39,690 nt of DNA from an uncultured Parvibacter sp. (GTDB taxonomy: Bacteria > Actinomycetota > Coriobacteriia > Coriobacteriales > Eggerthellaceae), in contig CAJUNI010000010.1 in NCBI GenBank assembly GCA_910587945.1, positions 1-39,690 of the forward strand, read 5' to 3'. The position numbers were made by a program, and so were the translations under genes. The notes beneath the pieces are model-generated. The model had not been told where the DNA came from. It made no database searches and was given only the letters and a program-made list of their open reading frames with translations. Below are positions 1 through 7,510 of this stretch, one piece after another; positions within the stretch are counted from its first letter, which is position 1; each line of letters opens with the position of its first letter.

Positions 1-9
1 CGTGAACTA

Positions 10-31
10 CCACGCAGCTAAAGCAACGTGG
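10..31. repeat. Left subterminal hairpin of the IS605-like remnant
   Basis: CCACG at 10-14 pairs with CGTGG at 27-31 and a GCT/AGC-type inner pairing can extend the stem imperfectly. The first eight bases CCACGCAG are identical to those of the hairpin at 853. IS200/IS605 elements carry such hairpins near both ends for TnpA binding. Confidence 0.6.
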
Positions 32-527
32 CTTCTTGCTTCATCGAGCGCCATTTACCCATGATCTTGCGATCACGAGCAGGGAAAGCGCTCTCCATAA
101 GCGTGAATTCGGACAGTTCCTGCCCTACTTTGATGTTGTTCGCATCCTGTGCGAACACGAGCATGTTACGTGCTGCGTGAACGTCGCGATCAGCCGTGTA
201 CCCGCAACGAGGACAGACAATGCGTCTATCTGCGAGTGTCAGGTTCAGCTTTTCCGTGCAGATGCAAGTCTTCGTGGTGGGTACACTGCGCTTGAGCACG
301 GTGACCTTCGGGGATGCTACGAGCTTGGCTTTCACGTGACCGAGAACGCTGGTTTGCACCGAGCGTCCGAACCGACGATGCCAGGCCCGTAGCGCCTCAT
401 CTTGCATGTACACGTGGTCTGCCTTGAGCAGATCAGCGACAATTTTGTTGGCCGTGTCGTTTTTGCGGTTGGTCAACCGCTCGTATTCGCGACCGATGAG
501 CCGCTGTGTTTCAGCGTAGGCGTTGGA
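18..527 (-). pseudogene. TnpB C-terminal remnant (RuvC-like RNA-guided nuclease of IS605 type)
   Basis: The reading frame encodes about 165 residues matching the last part of TnpB. A probable RuvC-II Glu lies in a YMQDEALRAW segment. The zinc-finger region ends CPRCGYTADRDVHAARN, which carries the RuvC-III Asp. The N-terminal half, with RuvC-I and the REC/wedge regions of a roughly 400-residue TnpB, is missing. The first knuckle reads C-x-C where CxxC is usual, so zinc binding may be altered. The open frame continues upstream of 527 into tnpA sequence with no homology. With one catalytic Asp gone, nuclease activity is not expected. Confidence 0.8.
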
Positions 528-840
528 ATCGATTGCTGATACAGTGAAGCAAACGCTGTACGAAATCGCTGATGAATCAGAGTTTCGCATCGTGGCTATG
601 GCAGTTAAGGCTGATCATGTGCATCTCATCGTCAGCTCGCACCCTGGTATCGCTGTGCTGGATATCATCAGGAAGTTGAAACAGGTTTCTACACACCGTC
701 TGTGGCAGAGCTGCGCTGACGAGCTGTCGAAGTTCTTTTGGAAAAAGAAGATCATTTGGACGAAGGGTTACTTCGTCAGCACACTGGGATGCATTTCTGA
801 GGAAACAGTGATTCAGTATGTGAAGAACCAGGGTTTGTGA
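523..840 (+). pseudogene. TnpA (IS200/IS605 Y1 transposase) lacking its N-terminus
   Basis: About 105 residues match TnpA after its first 30-40 residues. The HUH metal-binding motif is present in AVKADHVHLIV, and the catalytic Tyr is in the C-terminal helix (IQYVKNQ). The N-terminal strand and the KYRRP-type motif of full proteins (about 130-150 residues) are absent; upstream the sequence turns directly into tnpB on the other strand. The nominal start is a TTG without a ribosome binding site. The catalytic residues survive but the fold is probably incomplete, so I treat it as a broken copy. Confidence 0.8.
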
Positions 841-852
841 TGGTCGATTCAT

Positions 853-874
853 CCACGCAGTTGAAACTACGTGG
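853..874. repeat. Right subterminal hairpin of the IS605-like remnant
   Basis: CCACGCAGTT pairs with AACTACGTGG across a two-base loop, with one C/A mismatch. It lies 13 bases after the tnpA stop codon, the usual place for the end hairpin on the tnpA side. It shares the CCACGCAG arm with the left hairpin. Confidence 0.65.
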
Positions 875-918
875 TGTTCTCGCTGTTACGTTTTATGTAG
901 AGAGTCATGCGGCATCTC

Positions 919-1446
919 CTAGATTTTGGTCAAAGGGATGAGCAGCGATCTGGTGGTGTCGGGTCCAGGGTTGTAGATCGACATCTCCAAGCAGAGGTAA
1001 CCGTTGGTTTTGGTGAGCTCTGCCTTGCGGAAGTGGCGTACGATCATGCCAAGCGTATCCTGGGCTTCCGAGTCAGTGGCGTCGATGGCCCTGAAGTGCT
1101 CGTTGATGGCACTTAAAATCTTTTCATCAGAAGCATTCTGTACATGGGACTTATCGATGATGAAGAACGTCTCATCGTAGTTGTTACCGTAGTCGACCGT
1201 CGCGAGGAGGCGGTGTCCCAGGCGGTAATCCATTTCCCATTTGAGTTCGATGTTCTCGTCATCATCGACGAAACGTCGATAGAGCAAACCGGCAATCTTG
1301 TTCGCATGGTCTTCGGGAGTGCGTGCCGTGATAGAGTAGCCATCATGACAGCTTGCGCATGACAGGATGATAGCGGGCATGGATGCGATGGCATCGAGCC
1401 CAGCAGAGTTGTAGGGGGTGTGCGAAGTGCACGTTTTGATGTCCAT
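919..1446 (-). CDS. Hypothetical protein, 175 aa
   Basis: A GAAAGGA ribosome binding site lies about 7 bases before the ATG at 1446. The product is acidic and soluble with no membrane segment. Four Cys/His residues near the N-terminus (CTSH and CASCH around residues 6-35) could bind metal, but no known family is recognised. It is the last gene of the leftward group before the IS605 remnant, and its stop is only about 20 bases from the element's right end, so insertion just missed it. Confidence 0.8.
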   Translation of the reverse strand: MDIKTCTSHTPYNSAGLDAIASMPAIILSCASCHDGYSITARTPEDHANKIAGLLYRRFVDDDENIELKWEMDYRLGHRLLATVDYGNNYDETFFIIDKSHVQNASDEKILSAINEHFRAIDATDSEAQDTLGMIVRHFRKAELTKTNGYLCLEMSIYNPGPDTTRSLLIPLTKI

Positions 1447-1461
1447 GGTGGCGTCCTTTCT

Positions 1462-2057
1462 TTAAGTCGTTGTGTAGCCCCATACGCGGTCGGGCCAGGC
1501 ATCTCGGTCATCGCGATCAAATTCAGTCCAGTTGAGGCTGGGCAGTTGAGGTGTGGGAATGTTGTTCGGGTCGGCTATGATGATGCCAGCGTCTTTCAGT
1601 TCATCGGTCCAATTAGGTTCATCAGTGAACACGACTCCGTAGCCGTCGATCCAGACTGCATCTTCAGGCAACGCATTAGTTTCTTGGAGGATGGTGAAGC
1701 ATGTTAAATCGTCGCTTCCGCTAACATAGCGACTGACACTTTGACCAGGAGCTGTCCATTCGATGATGCCGCAATTTTCAAACGAGTCGTTCCAGGTGTA
1801 GTAGATGGAAATGTTGGGGTGGTTTTCAGCAAGGTTGGCTGACTCTGGCACAGGTAGGCAATGATGCATGCGGTTATGGATACGTTGAGGATCTTATTGA
1901 GGTCTCGTTTGTCGTTGGCGAGCTGGTTGAGGTCTGTAGGGCACGGTATGACGCGCTCGAAGTCAAATTCGCCACAGTCATCGGTGTAAAGGCCTTCGAG
2001 CAGATCATTGGAGCCAACACCGTCAAGGACAATGGTGTTGTCAACGTAGTTAGGCAT
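1462..2057 (-). pseudogene. Api92-like (DUF1281-type ferredoxin-fold) protein, frameshifted
   Basis: The start MPNYVDNTIVLDG and the following FDFERVIPCP match the opening of phage Api92-like proteins (typically MPNWxxNxLxxxG and FxFxxIIPMP). This frame is open from 2057 to 1704. The plausible continuation, with a Trp-rich stretch (IYYTWNDSFENCGIIEW), is in another frame that is open from 1869 to 1462. A shift of -1 somewhere in 1704-1869 would join them into roughly 198 residues, near the family's usual length. The ATG overlaps the stop region of the upstream gene, suggesting translational coupling. It could be a real lesion, a sequencing error or programmed frameshifting; I see no classical slippery heptamer. 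Confidence 0.6.
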
Positions 2058-2286
2058 CATCATCACCATCCTCTTCGATCCCGGCAAAGTCTCGATAGGC
2101 GTCATCAGGGTGGCGGTAGTAGGTGCCCGAGTCCCAGCTGTTAGTCTGAGTGTCGAAATTTCGGGCGACCACGAAGGGCTGCACCTGGTTGATTCCCGTG
2201 AAGATGAGAGCCTTAGTATAAACGTGCGAGTGCGTCGGATGGGGCTCGCCGTACATCAGCGGTACGATGTTGGTGAATGAAGGCAT
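2050..2286 (-). CDS. Hypothetical protein, 78 aa
   Basis: It is preceded by an AAAGGGGG ribosome binding site that overlaps the end of the upstream 54-residue gene. The product is small and ends in an acidic tail (EEDGDDDA). Codons of that tail form the ATG repeats where the Api92-like gene starts, so the two genes overlap by about 8 bases. No domain is recognised. Confidence 0.75.
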   Translation of the reverse strand: MPSFTNIVPLMYGEPHPTHSHVYTKALIFTGINQVQPFVVARNFDTQTNSWDSGTYYRHPDDAYRDFAGIEEDGDDDA

Positions 2287-2290
2287 GGTG

Positions 2291-2455
2291 TCAGTCCCCC
2301 TTTGCGGTCAGCTTCTCGCGATAGACCTTATCGGTCTGGCGTGTAGTGGTGTAGTCCCTGTGCGGGCAGGTGATGACCTGTACGTGTCCGGGTTGCTTGC
2401 ATGTCTTGGTACAGTGTAAGCAGTACACCGCGTTGATGGTTTTCGGTTTCGCCAT
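2291..2455 (-). CDS. Cys-rich mini-protein, 54 aa
   Basis: A short frame starting MAKPKTINAVYCLHC has a CAGGAGA ribosome binding site 6-7 bases before its ATG at 2455. It contains CLHC, a further Cys in TCKQ, and CPH, compatible with a small zinc-binding fold. Its stop lies inside the ribosome binding region of the next gene, fitting the tight packing of this leftward cluster. No family is recognised. Its size means it could be missed by length-filtered gene finding. Confidence 0.65.
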   Translation of the reverse strand: MAKPKTINAVYCLHCTKTCKQPGHVQVITCPHRDYTTTRQTDKVYREKLTAKGD

Positions 2456-2477
2456 GACTTGTCTCCTGTCTTGTGGT

Positions 2478-2741
2478 TCAGTTGCCAGCCCGATACTGGC
2501 GGCTCAAAGCCTGGATTTTATCCAAATGGTGGACATCGAGCAGCATGAGCTCGTTGGGCGCCGCAGTCTTTTGCTTCAGTTCGCCAGCAGCATCGTAGTA
2601 ATGCACTTCGATACGAGGGTTGGTACAAGTGGGTGTGATTTCTGCAACCACACCCACTTGAGCTGGTTTGTCAAACTGGTCGATGGCTACAACGCGGCCT
2701 GGATAGAGCCAAGCCGCATCATCGAAGTTTAAGGTGTGCAT
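2478..2741 (-). CDS. Hypothetical protein, 87 aa
   Basis: The start is the ATG at 2741, only 4 bases after the stop of the upstream SLOG gene, so the two are probably co-translated. The sequence alternates hydrophobic and charged residues with a run YPGRVVAIDQFDKPAQVGVV, suggesting a small beta-rich (SH3-like barrel) fold. That fold guess is weak. No motif for function is visible. Confidence 0.7.
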   Translation of the reverse strand: MHTLNFDDAAWLYPGRVVAIDQFDKPAQVGVVAEITPTCTNPRIEVHYYDAAGELKQKTAAPNELMLLDVHHLDKIQALSRQYRAGN

Positions 2742-2745
2742 GCCG

Positions 2746-3330
2746 TTACCTCACTTTGCGGATCTCACCTTTGATAGGCTCAACGACCCAGATGGGTAGA
2801 CCCTTGGCCGCGGCGTCGCGCATGGCATGGGCGGTGCCACCTTTGGTGGTCGGGTCGAAGGGATCAGGTTCGGAATCGAGGTGTACGGCAATGCACGCGT
2901 CAGCAGTGTCAACCATATCGCGGTTGCGCTGCAGAAGGGCCGCAAAGACCTGGCGGGTGGTGAGGTCGTCATGGGGGTCAGTGTAGTTAATGGCGTTAGC
3001 CGCATCGACCATGGCCCGGTATTGTACCTGACCGAACATGCCTTTTTCAGCCCAACGGGAGGCTTGAGCTGGGAAAGGAAGGTACAGATCGTTTTCAGTG
3101 ACGAGCACACCCTGGGCCTTCATGGCCTCAGCAGCCCAGAAAAAAGTCTGGTCGGCACCTTGAGCACCCCCAGAGACGGCGCGGATGGATGTGGCCTTCA
3201 TTTCAGGAGCCACGTGATCGCACAAGGCGGTGACCAGAAGCTGGCACAGATTGTCGTAAGCGGCCTTGTCCTTGTAGCCGAAAAGTTTGTTGGGACGGTG
3301 GCCGGTGACCATGACAGAGACGTGAGACAT
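2746..3330 (-). CDS. SLOG-fold protein (YspA/DUF1273-like nucleotide-binding)
   Basis: The ATG at 3330 is chosen because GAAAGGAACC lies just upstream; the longer frame has no such site. The 194-residue product begins with VMVTGHRPNKL (residues 6-16), then SGGAQGAD near 53-60 and KGGTAHAMRDAAAKGLPI near 165-182. These fit the Rossmann-like SLOG superfamily (DprA/LOG/YpsA relatives), where GG-G-D loops bind nucleotides or nucleotide-derived ligands. Family members in phages and TIR-linked systems sense or bind signalling nucleotides, but nothing here fixes the ligand. It is the first gene of a transcription unit that follows a terminator at 3421-3462. Confidence 0.75.
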   Translation of the reverse strand: MSHVSVMVTGHRPNKLFGYKDKAAYDNLCQLLVTALCDHVAPEMKATSIRAVSGGAQGADQTFFWAAEAMKAQGVLVTENDLYLPFPAQASRWAEKGMFGQVQYRAMVDAANAINYTDPHDDLTTRQVFAALLQRNRDMVDTADACIAVHLDSEPDPFDPTTKGGTAHAMRDAAAKGLPIWVVEPIKGEIRKVR

Positions 3331-3390
3331 AGTGGTTCCTTTCGTTTGGTGCGAGATGCAAGACCGCATGTCAATTCATTTGTGCCTTAT

Positions 3391-3412
3391 TTGTTCCAGC
3401 TTGCTGGAACAA
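3391..3412. promoter_or_regulatory. Perfect 22-bp palindrome, possible operator
   Basis: TTGTTCCAGC is followed by TT and then the exact reverse complement of the first ten bases. It lies between the terminator at 3421-3462 and the SLOG gene. A TTGACA-like hexamer lies downstream on the minus strand (about 3368-3373), but no good -10 partner is seen. The lack of a U-run argues against a terminator, so a dimeric repressor site is the simplest reading. Confidence 0.5.
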
Positions 3413-3420
3413 TTCAAGTT

Positions 3421-3462
3421 AACAAAAAGAAGCCCAGGACTTATGGGTTTGAAGTCCTGGGC
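3421..3462 (-). terminator. Intrinsic terminator after the guanylate-kinase-like gene
   Basis: On the minus strand GCCCAGGACTT pairs with AAGTCCTGGGC around a loop of about nine bases, followed by TTCTTTTTG. It ends the leftward unit that includes 3491-6329. Confidence 0.85.
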
Positions 3463-3490
3463 GCGTCCGTCGAAGACGGATTGTTCGAGT

Positions 3491-4294
3491 CTAATCAACC
3501 GGGTCGTTGTGGAAGGCCAGGTTGTAGGCTTCACAACGAGCAGCAGTCTCCTTGACTGCGAAGAACAGGTTGTTGGGGTCGCTGGCGACCGTACCGATCA
3601 GTTCAGAGATGGGAGTACCCCCGAGCTTCACTGGGGAGATGCTCTCAAAGTCAGGTTCGGTATGGTAGTAGTCCATGATGGTTTCGAGATCGCGGGCGAT
3701 GTCGTTGCAGACATTGCGGGTAGCATAGACTTCAGCAGCAGAGCGGTAGAGCGTATCGGGCTCGTAGTCGTTGCGAACCACAATGACGTTGGCCACGTTG
3801 GGTGCGAGTTCGAATTCGGGAGTCTCACCGCGGAGCAGGAAGCCTTCGAAACGATCAAAGCGCTCTTTCTCAGCATGCTCGCGTTCGACGATACTCTCAT
3901 TGGAGTCGTATTCCTTGGCGCGGGCGCGAGCGGCCTCAATGCGCTGGGTCTCGTCGGTGGCCACGTAGACGATAGTGAAGGCAGTGTCGGGCATCATACG
4001 AGTCACATCATCAATACCCTTGGGGTCGATGATGTAGTAGTCCGCAGCTTCGACCTGGTGGGGCATGGCGAAGTAGCGGGCGTGATCAATGTTAGTGACA
4101 GCCACAGCCTTCGGGATCATCAGATCGGCTTCGTCGTCATTGACGAAGATGTGGCTGTCATCATCGACATTGCGCTGGGGGCGCGTGGTACAGGAGAGTA
4201 CCGGTTCGAGGTTGTAGATGGAGTGCAGGATGCTTGCCAGGGCATCCTTGCCCGAAGCGGATCGGCCGACAATGAGAATCTTGACATTAGACAT
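3491..4294 (-). CDS. Guanylate-kinase-like P-loop NTPase, 267 aa
   Basis: The N-terminus carries a Walker A loop GRSASGKD (residues 10-17) and then SCTTRPQRNVDDDSHIFV, matching the GMP-binding region of guanylate kinases (TTRxxRxxE and HxFV). The C-terminal third (after about residue 170) is unrelated to canonical GMP kinase and has no recognised domain. Known family role: ATP-dependent phosphorylation of GMP or dGMP, or a non-catalytic P-loop scaffold. The usual Glu after the Arg pair is not obvious, so activity is uncertain. The upstream 96-residue gene ends 3 bases before this start, indicating co-translation. A terminator follows. Confidence 0.75.
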   Translation of the reverse strand: MSNVKILIVGRSASGKDALASILHSIYNLEPVLSCTTRPQRNVDDDSHIFVNDDEADLMIPKAVAVTNIDHARYFAMPHQVEAADYYIIDPKGIDDVTRMMPDTAFTIVYVATDETQRIEAARARAKEYDSNESIVEREHAEKERFDRFEGFLLRGETPEFELAPNVANVIVVRNDYEPDTLYRSAAEVYATRNVCNDIARDLETIMDYYHTEPDFESISPVKLGGTPISELIGTVASDPNNLFFAVKETAARCEAYNLAFHNDPVD

Positions 4295-4296
4295 GG

Positions 4297-4587
4297 TTAG
4301 TTGCCTTTCTCGAAGTAGTTGCGGATGCGCGGCATGCAGTCGCGCATGTAGGTCTCATGGCCTTCGGTCATTACCCAAAGCTCTACGATGGGACCGATGG
4401 GATGGATCTCGATCATCCAAAGGCGACCCGAGTGATTGTGACGCTGAGCGAATGCGAGAATGGCACGGGCGTCAGCTTCGTTGATGTCTTCGGTGCAGCG
4501 GATATCTACGGAGCCGGCTTTGGATCCGAGTAGGTACTCGGTGGTGAATTGGGACTCACTGAGGCGAGGTACAACGGGCTGGATCAC
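4297..4587 (-). CDS. Hypothetical protein, 96 aa
   Basis: The GTG start at 4587 has AAGAAAGGAA about 7 bases upstream. The start overlaps a stop codon (GTGA) of a decayed reading frame that resembles the tail of the upstream thioredoxin-like protein. Residues alternate as expected for a small alpha/beta fold with a DARAILAFAQRHNHSG helix. No domain is recognised. Confidence 0.7.
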   Translation of the reverse strand: MIQPVVPRLSESQFTTEYLLGSKAGSVDIRCTEDINEADARAILAFAQRHNHSGRLWMIEIHPIGPIVELWVMTEGHETYMRDCMPRIRNYFEKGN

Positions 4588-4733
4588 GAATGTTTCCTTT
4601 CTTGGGTGTTTCGAACCTGCATACTTTTGGTTTGTTGGTTTGAATCTGATTGCGTGAATGTGATGATGGTATCGAGCTTGTTGTAATCGAGGGTACCCTG
4701 TTCGGTGAGCGGGTCGATGATGAGCGGTATGTT
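4584..4733 (-). pseudogene. Decayed duplicate of the thioredoxin-like protein's C-terminus
   Basis: Directly after the stop of the gene at 4733-5344, another frame reads PLIIDPLTEQGTLDYNKLD and on through TIITF. The intact gene ends WIVNPLTDNNEINYHNLD, then LILSTV. The match (PLT, Y-N/H-x-LD, I-L/I) over about 25-30 codons suggests a tandem duplication of the 3' end followed by loss of the rest. This frame ends in TGA overlapping the GTG start of the next gene. It has no start of its own. Confidence 0.55.
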
Positions 4734-5344
4734 TATGAGGTGGCTTTCGATTTCACGGTGGACAGGATGAGGTCGAGATTGTGATAGTTAATCTCGTTGT
4801 TGTCAGTCAGCGGGTTTACGATCCAAGTGGTGCCATCAGGATAGACGCATAGGAATTGAGGCACTTCGGTGATGCCGCTGGCCAGTGCGATCTGTCTTGA
4901 CTTTGATGTTTCACCTTCAACGGGGATGAACAGAAGTTCAGCTTCGAGGTCGTTGTTGATGAGGTAGTCGATGGCGTCCGGGTATGCATCAGCACAGTCA
5001 GTGCAACCGAATTTGTAGAAGTAGATAACCTTGGGTCGGTCAGCTAGGGTGACAGCTTCTTCTGGGGTGATCGGTGATTGTTCTGGTGAATGCTCCATGG
5101 CTTCATTGAATTGACTGGCATCCATGCTCAGCGTCTGTTTCAAAAGAGCTCCGTGTGAGGCTGCAGATGCTGTTGTGAAGCACATGGCGCCAATTACGCT
5201 AATGGCAGCGATGGCAACAATAGGTGTGCACCATCGAATGACTCTTGCAAGTCTCTCGTTGGGTGTCGTTTTGCTTATCGACCAGAAGGTGAACACCAGA
5301 CCGGATAGCACAACAGCAAGGATGAACCAAAAACGTATGTACAT
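4733..5344 (-). CDS. Membrane-anchored thioredoxin-fold protein
   Basis: Two hydrophobic segments (about residues 5-22 and 40-60) place the protein in the membrane. The following domain has the redox motif CTDC at 114-117 after KVIYFYKFG, and the cis-Pro loop TEVPQF near 160-165, as in thioredoxins. A thiol-disulfide role at the outer face of the membrane is inferred. The preceding primase-like gene ends 4 bases before this start, so the genes are probably co-expressed. Why a replication-linked operon would carry an exported thioredoxin is unclear; it may support folding of exported phage or plasmid proteins. Confidence 0.75.
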   Translation of the reverse strand: MYIRFWFILAVVLSGLVFTFWSISKTTPNERLARVIRWCTPIVAIAAISVIGAMCFTTASAASHGALLKQTLSMDASQFNEAMEHSPEQSPITPEEAVTLADRPKVIYFYKFGCTDCADAYPDAIDYLINNDLEAELLFIPVEGETSKSRQIALASGITEVPQFLCVYPDGTTWIVNPLTDNNEINYHNLDLILSTVKSKATS

Positions 5345-5348
5345 GAGG

Positions 5349-6329
5349 TCACCTTGCTTCTTTACGCTCAGCTTCGATCATGGCAAGCACGCTGGCGCTC
5401 TCGTAAGCAAGATAGGGCATGCCATGGCGGCTCGTCTCATGTTTCTCACGATGGTCGAGCCTGGAGGTGGCTGCACGGTGGAGCAGCGCGATGCGCTCCG
5501 CTTCGGTGTACTCATGGCCGTTGCGCTGAATGCGGTCGATGGCCATGATGTCGAGCATCTGCTTGGCAATGAAGCACATGAGTCCGCGCTCGTAGCGGGA
5601 CATGTCATTGCTGAAATCACCAGGGGACTTGCGGTAGGGCGATCCATCATCGAGGATCCGCAGGATGGTATCTCCATCGGGGATGTCCGAGATGTCGATG
5701 TCCTCGGCACAGAGGATGTCAACCGATGCCTTTGGTGGCGTCGCTTGGGAGTACAGGGGTTTGAGCAGCACGTTGAAGTCCGCGTCGGTGGGTGTGGGTG
5801 CTGCGATCTGGTTCATGGTGAAGGTCACCCAGTGAGCTCGGAGAATCTCATGGGAGCGGTCTGAAGCTTGCAGCTTGGTCTTCGAGGCTGCGTTGGGGAA
5901 CTCATCGATGAGGTTAGCATCGGTTCCGTTCGGGAGCAGTAGGTGAATGCCATTGCCTGAGCGAGAAGTCTCACGATAGAGTGCCGGCAGCTTTGAGAGA
6001 CTGGCCTTGAGCAAGTCGGAGCAGGTGGGCTCAATGTCGACGCATAGCGGTGAGTCTTCGGGGTCAAGCAAGAAGCAGTAGTTCTTTGCGTTGGGGATGA
6101 GTATGCGCATCTCATCGAGTGTGCGCATGCTGTCGGGTATGTAAGGGGACGCACCGCGGTCGGTCTCAAACTCGAACTCATAGCGATGCATGTTCATGGG
6201 AACCTTGTGTTGGTTTGAGATGGACCAACGAGGAATGGAGGCGATGGCGTCAATGGCGGGGTTTGAGCGAAATGCTTCGAATATGCGTGTCCATTCGGGT
6301 AGCTCAGCCCATGCGGGAAACTCGCTCAT
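5349..6329 (-). CDS. Primase-polymerase-like protein (AEP superfamily), 326 aa
   Basis: The ATG at 6329 has AAAGGAGGTCACC upstream. Around residues 95-130 the sequence reads LCVDIE followed by YRETSRSGNGIHLLLP. This matches the DhD/E metal motif and the (T/S)xSGxGxH motif found in phage primase-polymerase N-terminal domains of the archaeo-eukaryotic primase superfamily. A following SHEILRAHWVTFT resembles the next strand of that domain. The C-terminal half is helical and Arg-rich. These domains usually precede a D5-type helicase in one protein; here the helicase is a separate gene (20569-22215), so the pair may work together. Catalysis is inferred only from the motifs. Confidence 0.6.
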   Translation of the reverse strand: MSEFPAWAELPEWTRIFEAFRSNPAIDAIASIPRWSISNQHKVPMNMHRYEFEFETDRGASPYIPDSMRTLDEMRILIPNAKNYCFLLDPEDSPLCVDIEPTCSDLLKASLSKLPALYRETSRSGNGIHLLLPNGTDANLIDEFPNAASKTKLQASDRSHEILRAHWVTFTMNQIAAPTPTDADFNVLLKPLYSQATPPKASVDILCAEDIDISDIPDGDTILRILDDGSPYRKSPGDFSNDMSRYERGLMCFIAKQMLDIMAIDRIQRNGHEYTEAERIALLHRAATSRLDHREKHETSRHGMPYLAYESASVLAMIEAERKEAR

Positions 6330-6341
6330 GGTGACCTCCTT

Positions 6342-7502
6342 TTATTCGTACTGGTGGGTGTCGATGTGATCAACCGGTTCAGGCGCATTGGCGATAGGTG
6401 TGCGCTTAGTTTTCTTGGGTTGCTGTTGCTTAACTTTTTGGGCTTTAAGGAGCAAGTCAATTTGCTGATCAAGCGTCAAGTCATCTACCTGGAGTGGTGC
6501 GCGAGATGCGATTGCAATGGCCAAATTGAATTCTGGGTTTTCTTTCAACCACTTCTGACACATTTTTGGCGGTACAGGCTCGTCAAGATAGACTGTTTCG
6601 ACACTATGCATCGGCGGTTCATCAGGGTAGTACTCAATTTTCTCTGTGCACATGGCGAATTGAAAGCGCTGTTGGATCTGCTTTTCTGCGTTGATCTCGG
6701 AAGTCACAATTAACGCTTTGAATGGTTCTTGTTTGGTTTTCGATGTTGGTGCTGTAAGTCGGTACCGGGTGTCAACGCAGATTGCTGTACCATCTTCGTT
6801 GGGGTAGACATTAGCCACACGGTTTGCGTAGCGGGAATTTGCCAACTCTGCTTGCATTGCATGCATTTGCTTAATGAGATGATGCGGTATGTGTTGGTAG
6901 TGGCAGTCTTTGAGTTTGTTCTGCAGGTAGTGCTTCTGGCGGCGAAACACTTCAGGAGCATATCGAACATCAATGGAAGGGTGCTCTTTGTCAATGGTGG
7001 GATACATAGTTTTGACTTCGATACCCAGCTTTCGATCTTTGGTGATCGGAACTGTTGTGAGGACGATGTTCACGCATGTCGCAAGATGTGCGCGTGTTCG
7101 CATGGATTCTGCATTTTGAACGTAGCAAATCAGGTGGTTTGCAGGGTTGTTGAGCATGAGTTCAAATAGTTCGGGGTGCTCCTTCAGGTTGAGATGAATT
7201 TCATGCGTGGTGTTTATCGGCGGGTCTTGGTTCGCCTCGTTTACCATGTATGCCAGTATGGGTAAGTAGTTGGGGTTGTTAATGTGATCAACGCACATTT
7301 CCATCATGGCTTCACTGCGAAACACACTATTTATGTTGCGTAGTTCTTGCTCATCTATGATTCTGGCAGTCTTCTTTGATTGAAGTCGCTGTGCGCTGGT
7401 AATGCCTTGTGGGTCAAGATGCCGTTCCTTAGTGTGATCTGATATAGGAACAGGCTCGGCTTCAAGACGTGCCTTCAGTTGTTTTATCTTTGGCATTGTC
7501 AT
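6342..7502 (-). CDS. Large HxDPxG-module paralog 1, 386 aa
   Basis: The protein is colinear with the one at 7934-9091 over its whole length. Shared blocks include (S/A)xHxKERHLDPxG near residues 20-32, NSVFRSExMM near 58-67, GIEVKTMYP near 160, DVRYAPEVFRRQ near 178, NSRYAN, and the tail KKTKRTPIANAP. This copy has DPQG where the relatives have DPDG. The order His-rich helix, VFR helix, late beta strand (KTMYP) faintly recalls BECR-type RNase folds seen in phage and toxin proteins. That is inference and not a call. A GAGG ribosome binding site precedes the ATG. Its 136-residue upstream neighbour carries the same module, forming a small-large pair. Confidence 0.75.
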   Translation of the reverse strand: MTMPKIKQLKARLEAEPVPISDHTKERHLDPQGITSAQRLQSKKTARIIDEQELRNINSVFRSEAMMEMCVDHINNPNYLPILAYMVNEANQDPPINTTHEIHLNLKEHPELFELMLNNPANHLICYVQNAESMRTRAHLATCVNIVLTTVPITKDRKLGIEVKTMYPTIDKEHPSIDVRYAPEVFRRQKHYLQNKLKDCHYQHIPHHLIKQMHAMQAELANSRYANRVANVYPNEDGTAICVDTRYRLTAPTSKTKQEPFKALIVTSEINAEKQIQQRFQFAMCTEKIEYYPDEPPMHSVETVYLDEPVPPKMCQKWLKENPEFNLAIAIASRAPLQVDDLTLDQQIDLLLKAQKVKQQQPKKTKRTPIANAPEPVDHIDTHQYE

Positions 7503-7510
7503 TACAGCCT

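Larger units (their letters stand above)
1..900. mobile_element. Internally deleted IS200/IS605-type element
   Basis: The segment holds the 3' part of a tnpB-like gene on the minus strand and the 3' part of a tnpA (Y1 HUH transposase) gene on the plus strand. They meet head to head near 520-530. In a complete divergent IS605 element the two 5' ends face each other, so one internal deletion removed both 5' ends. Imperfect hairpins flank the unit at 10-31 and 853-874; both begin CCACGCAG and end CGTGG, as expected for subterminal hairpins recognised by TnpA. The outer ends are not exactly defined, and the left end may lie beyond the window. It would be non-autonomous, possibly mobilised in trans. 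Confidence 0.75.

Noticed and set aside
3332..4300. 322-residue plus-strand frame opposite the guanylate-kinase-like gene
   Set aside because: The minus frame has the Walker A loop, a ribosome site and a terminator; the plus frame has none of these.
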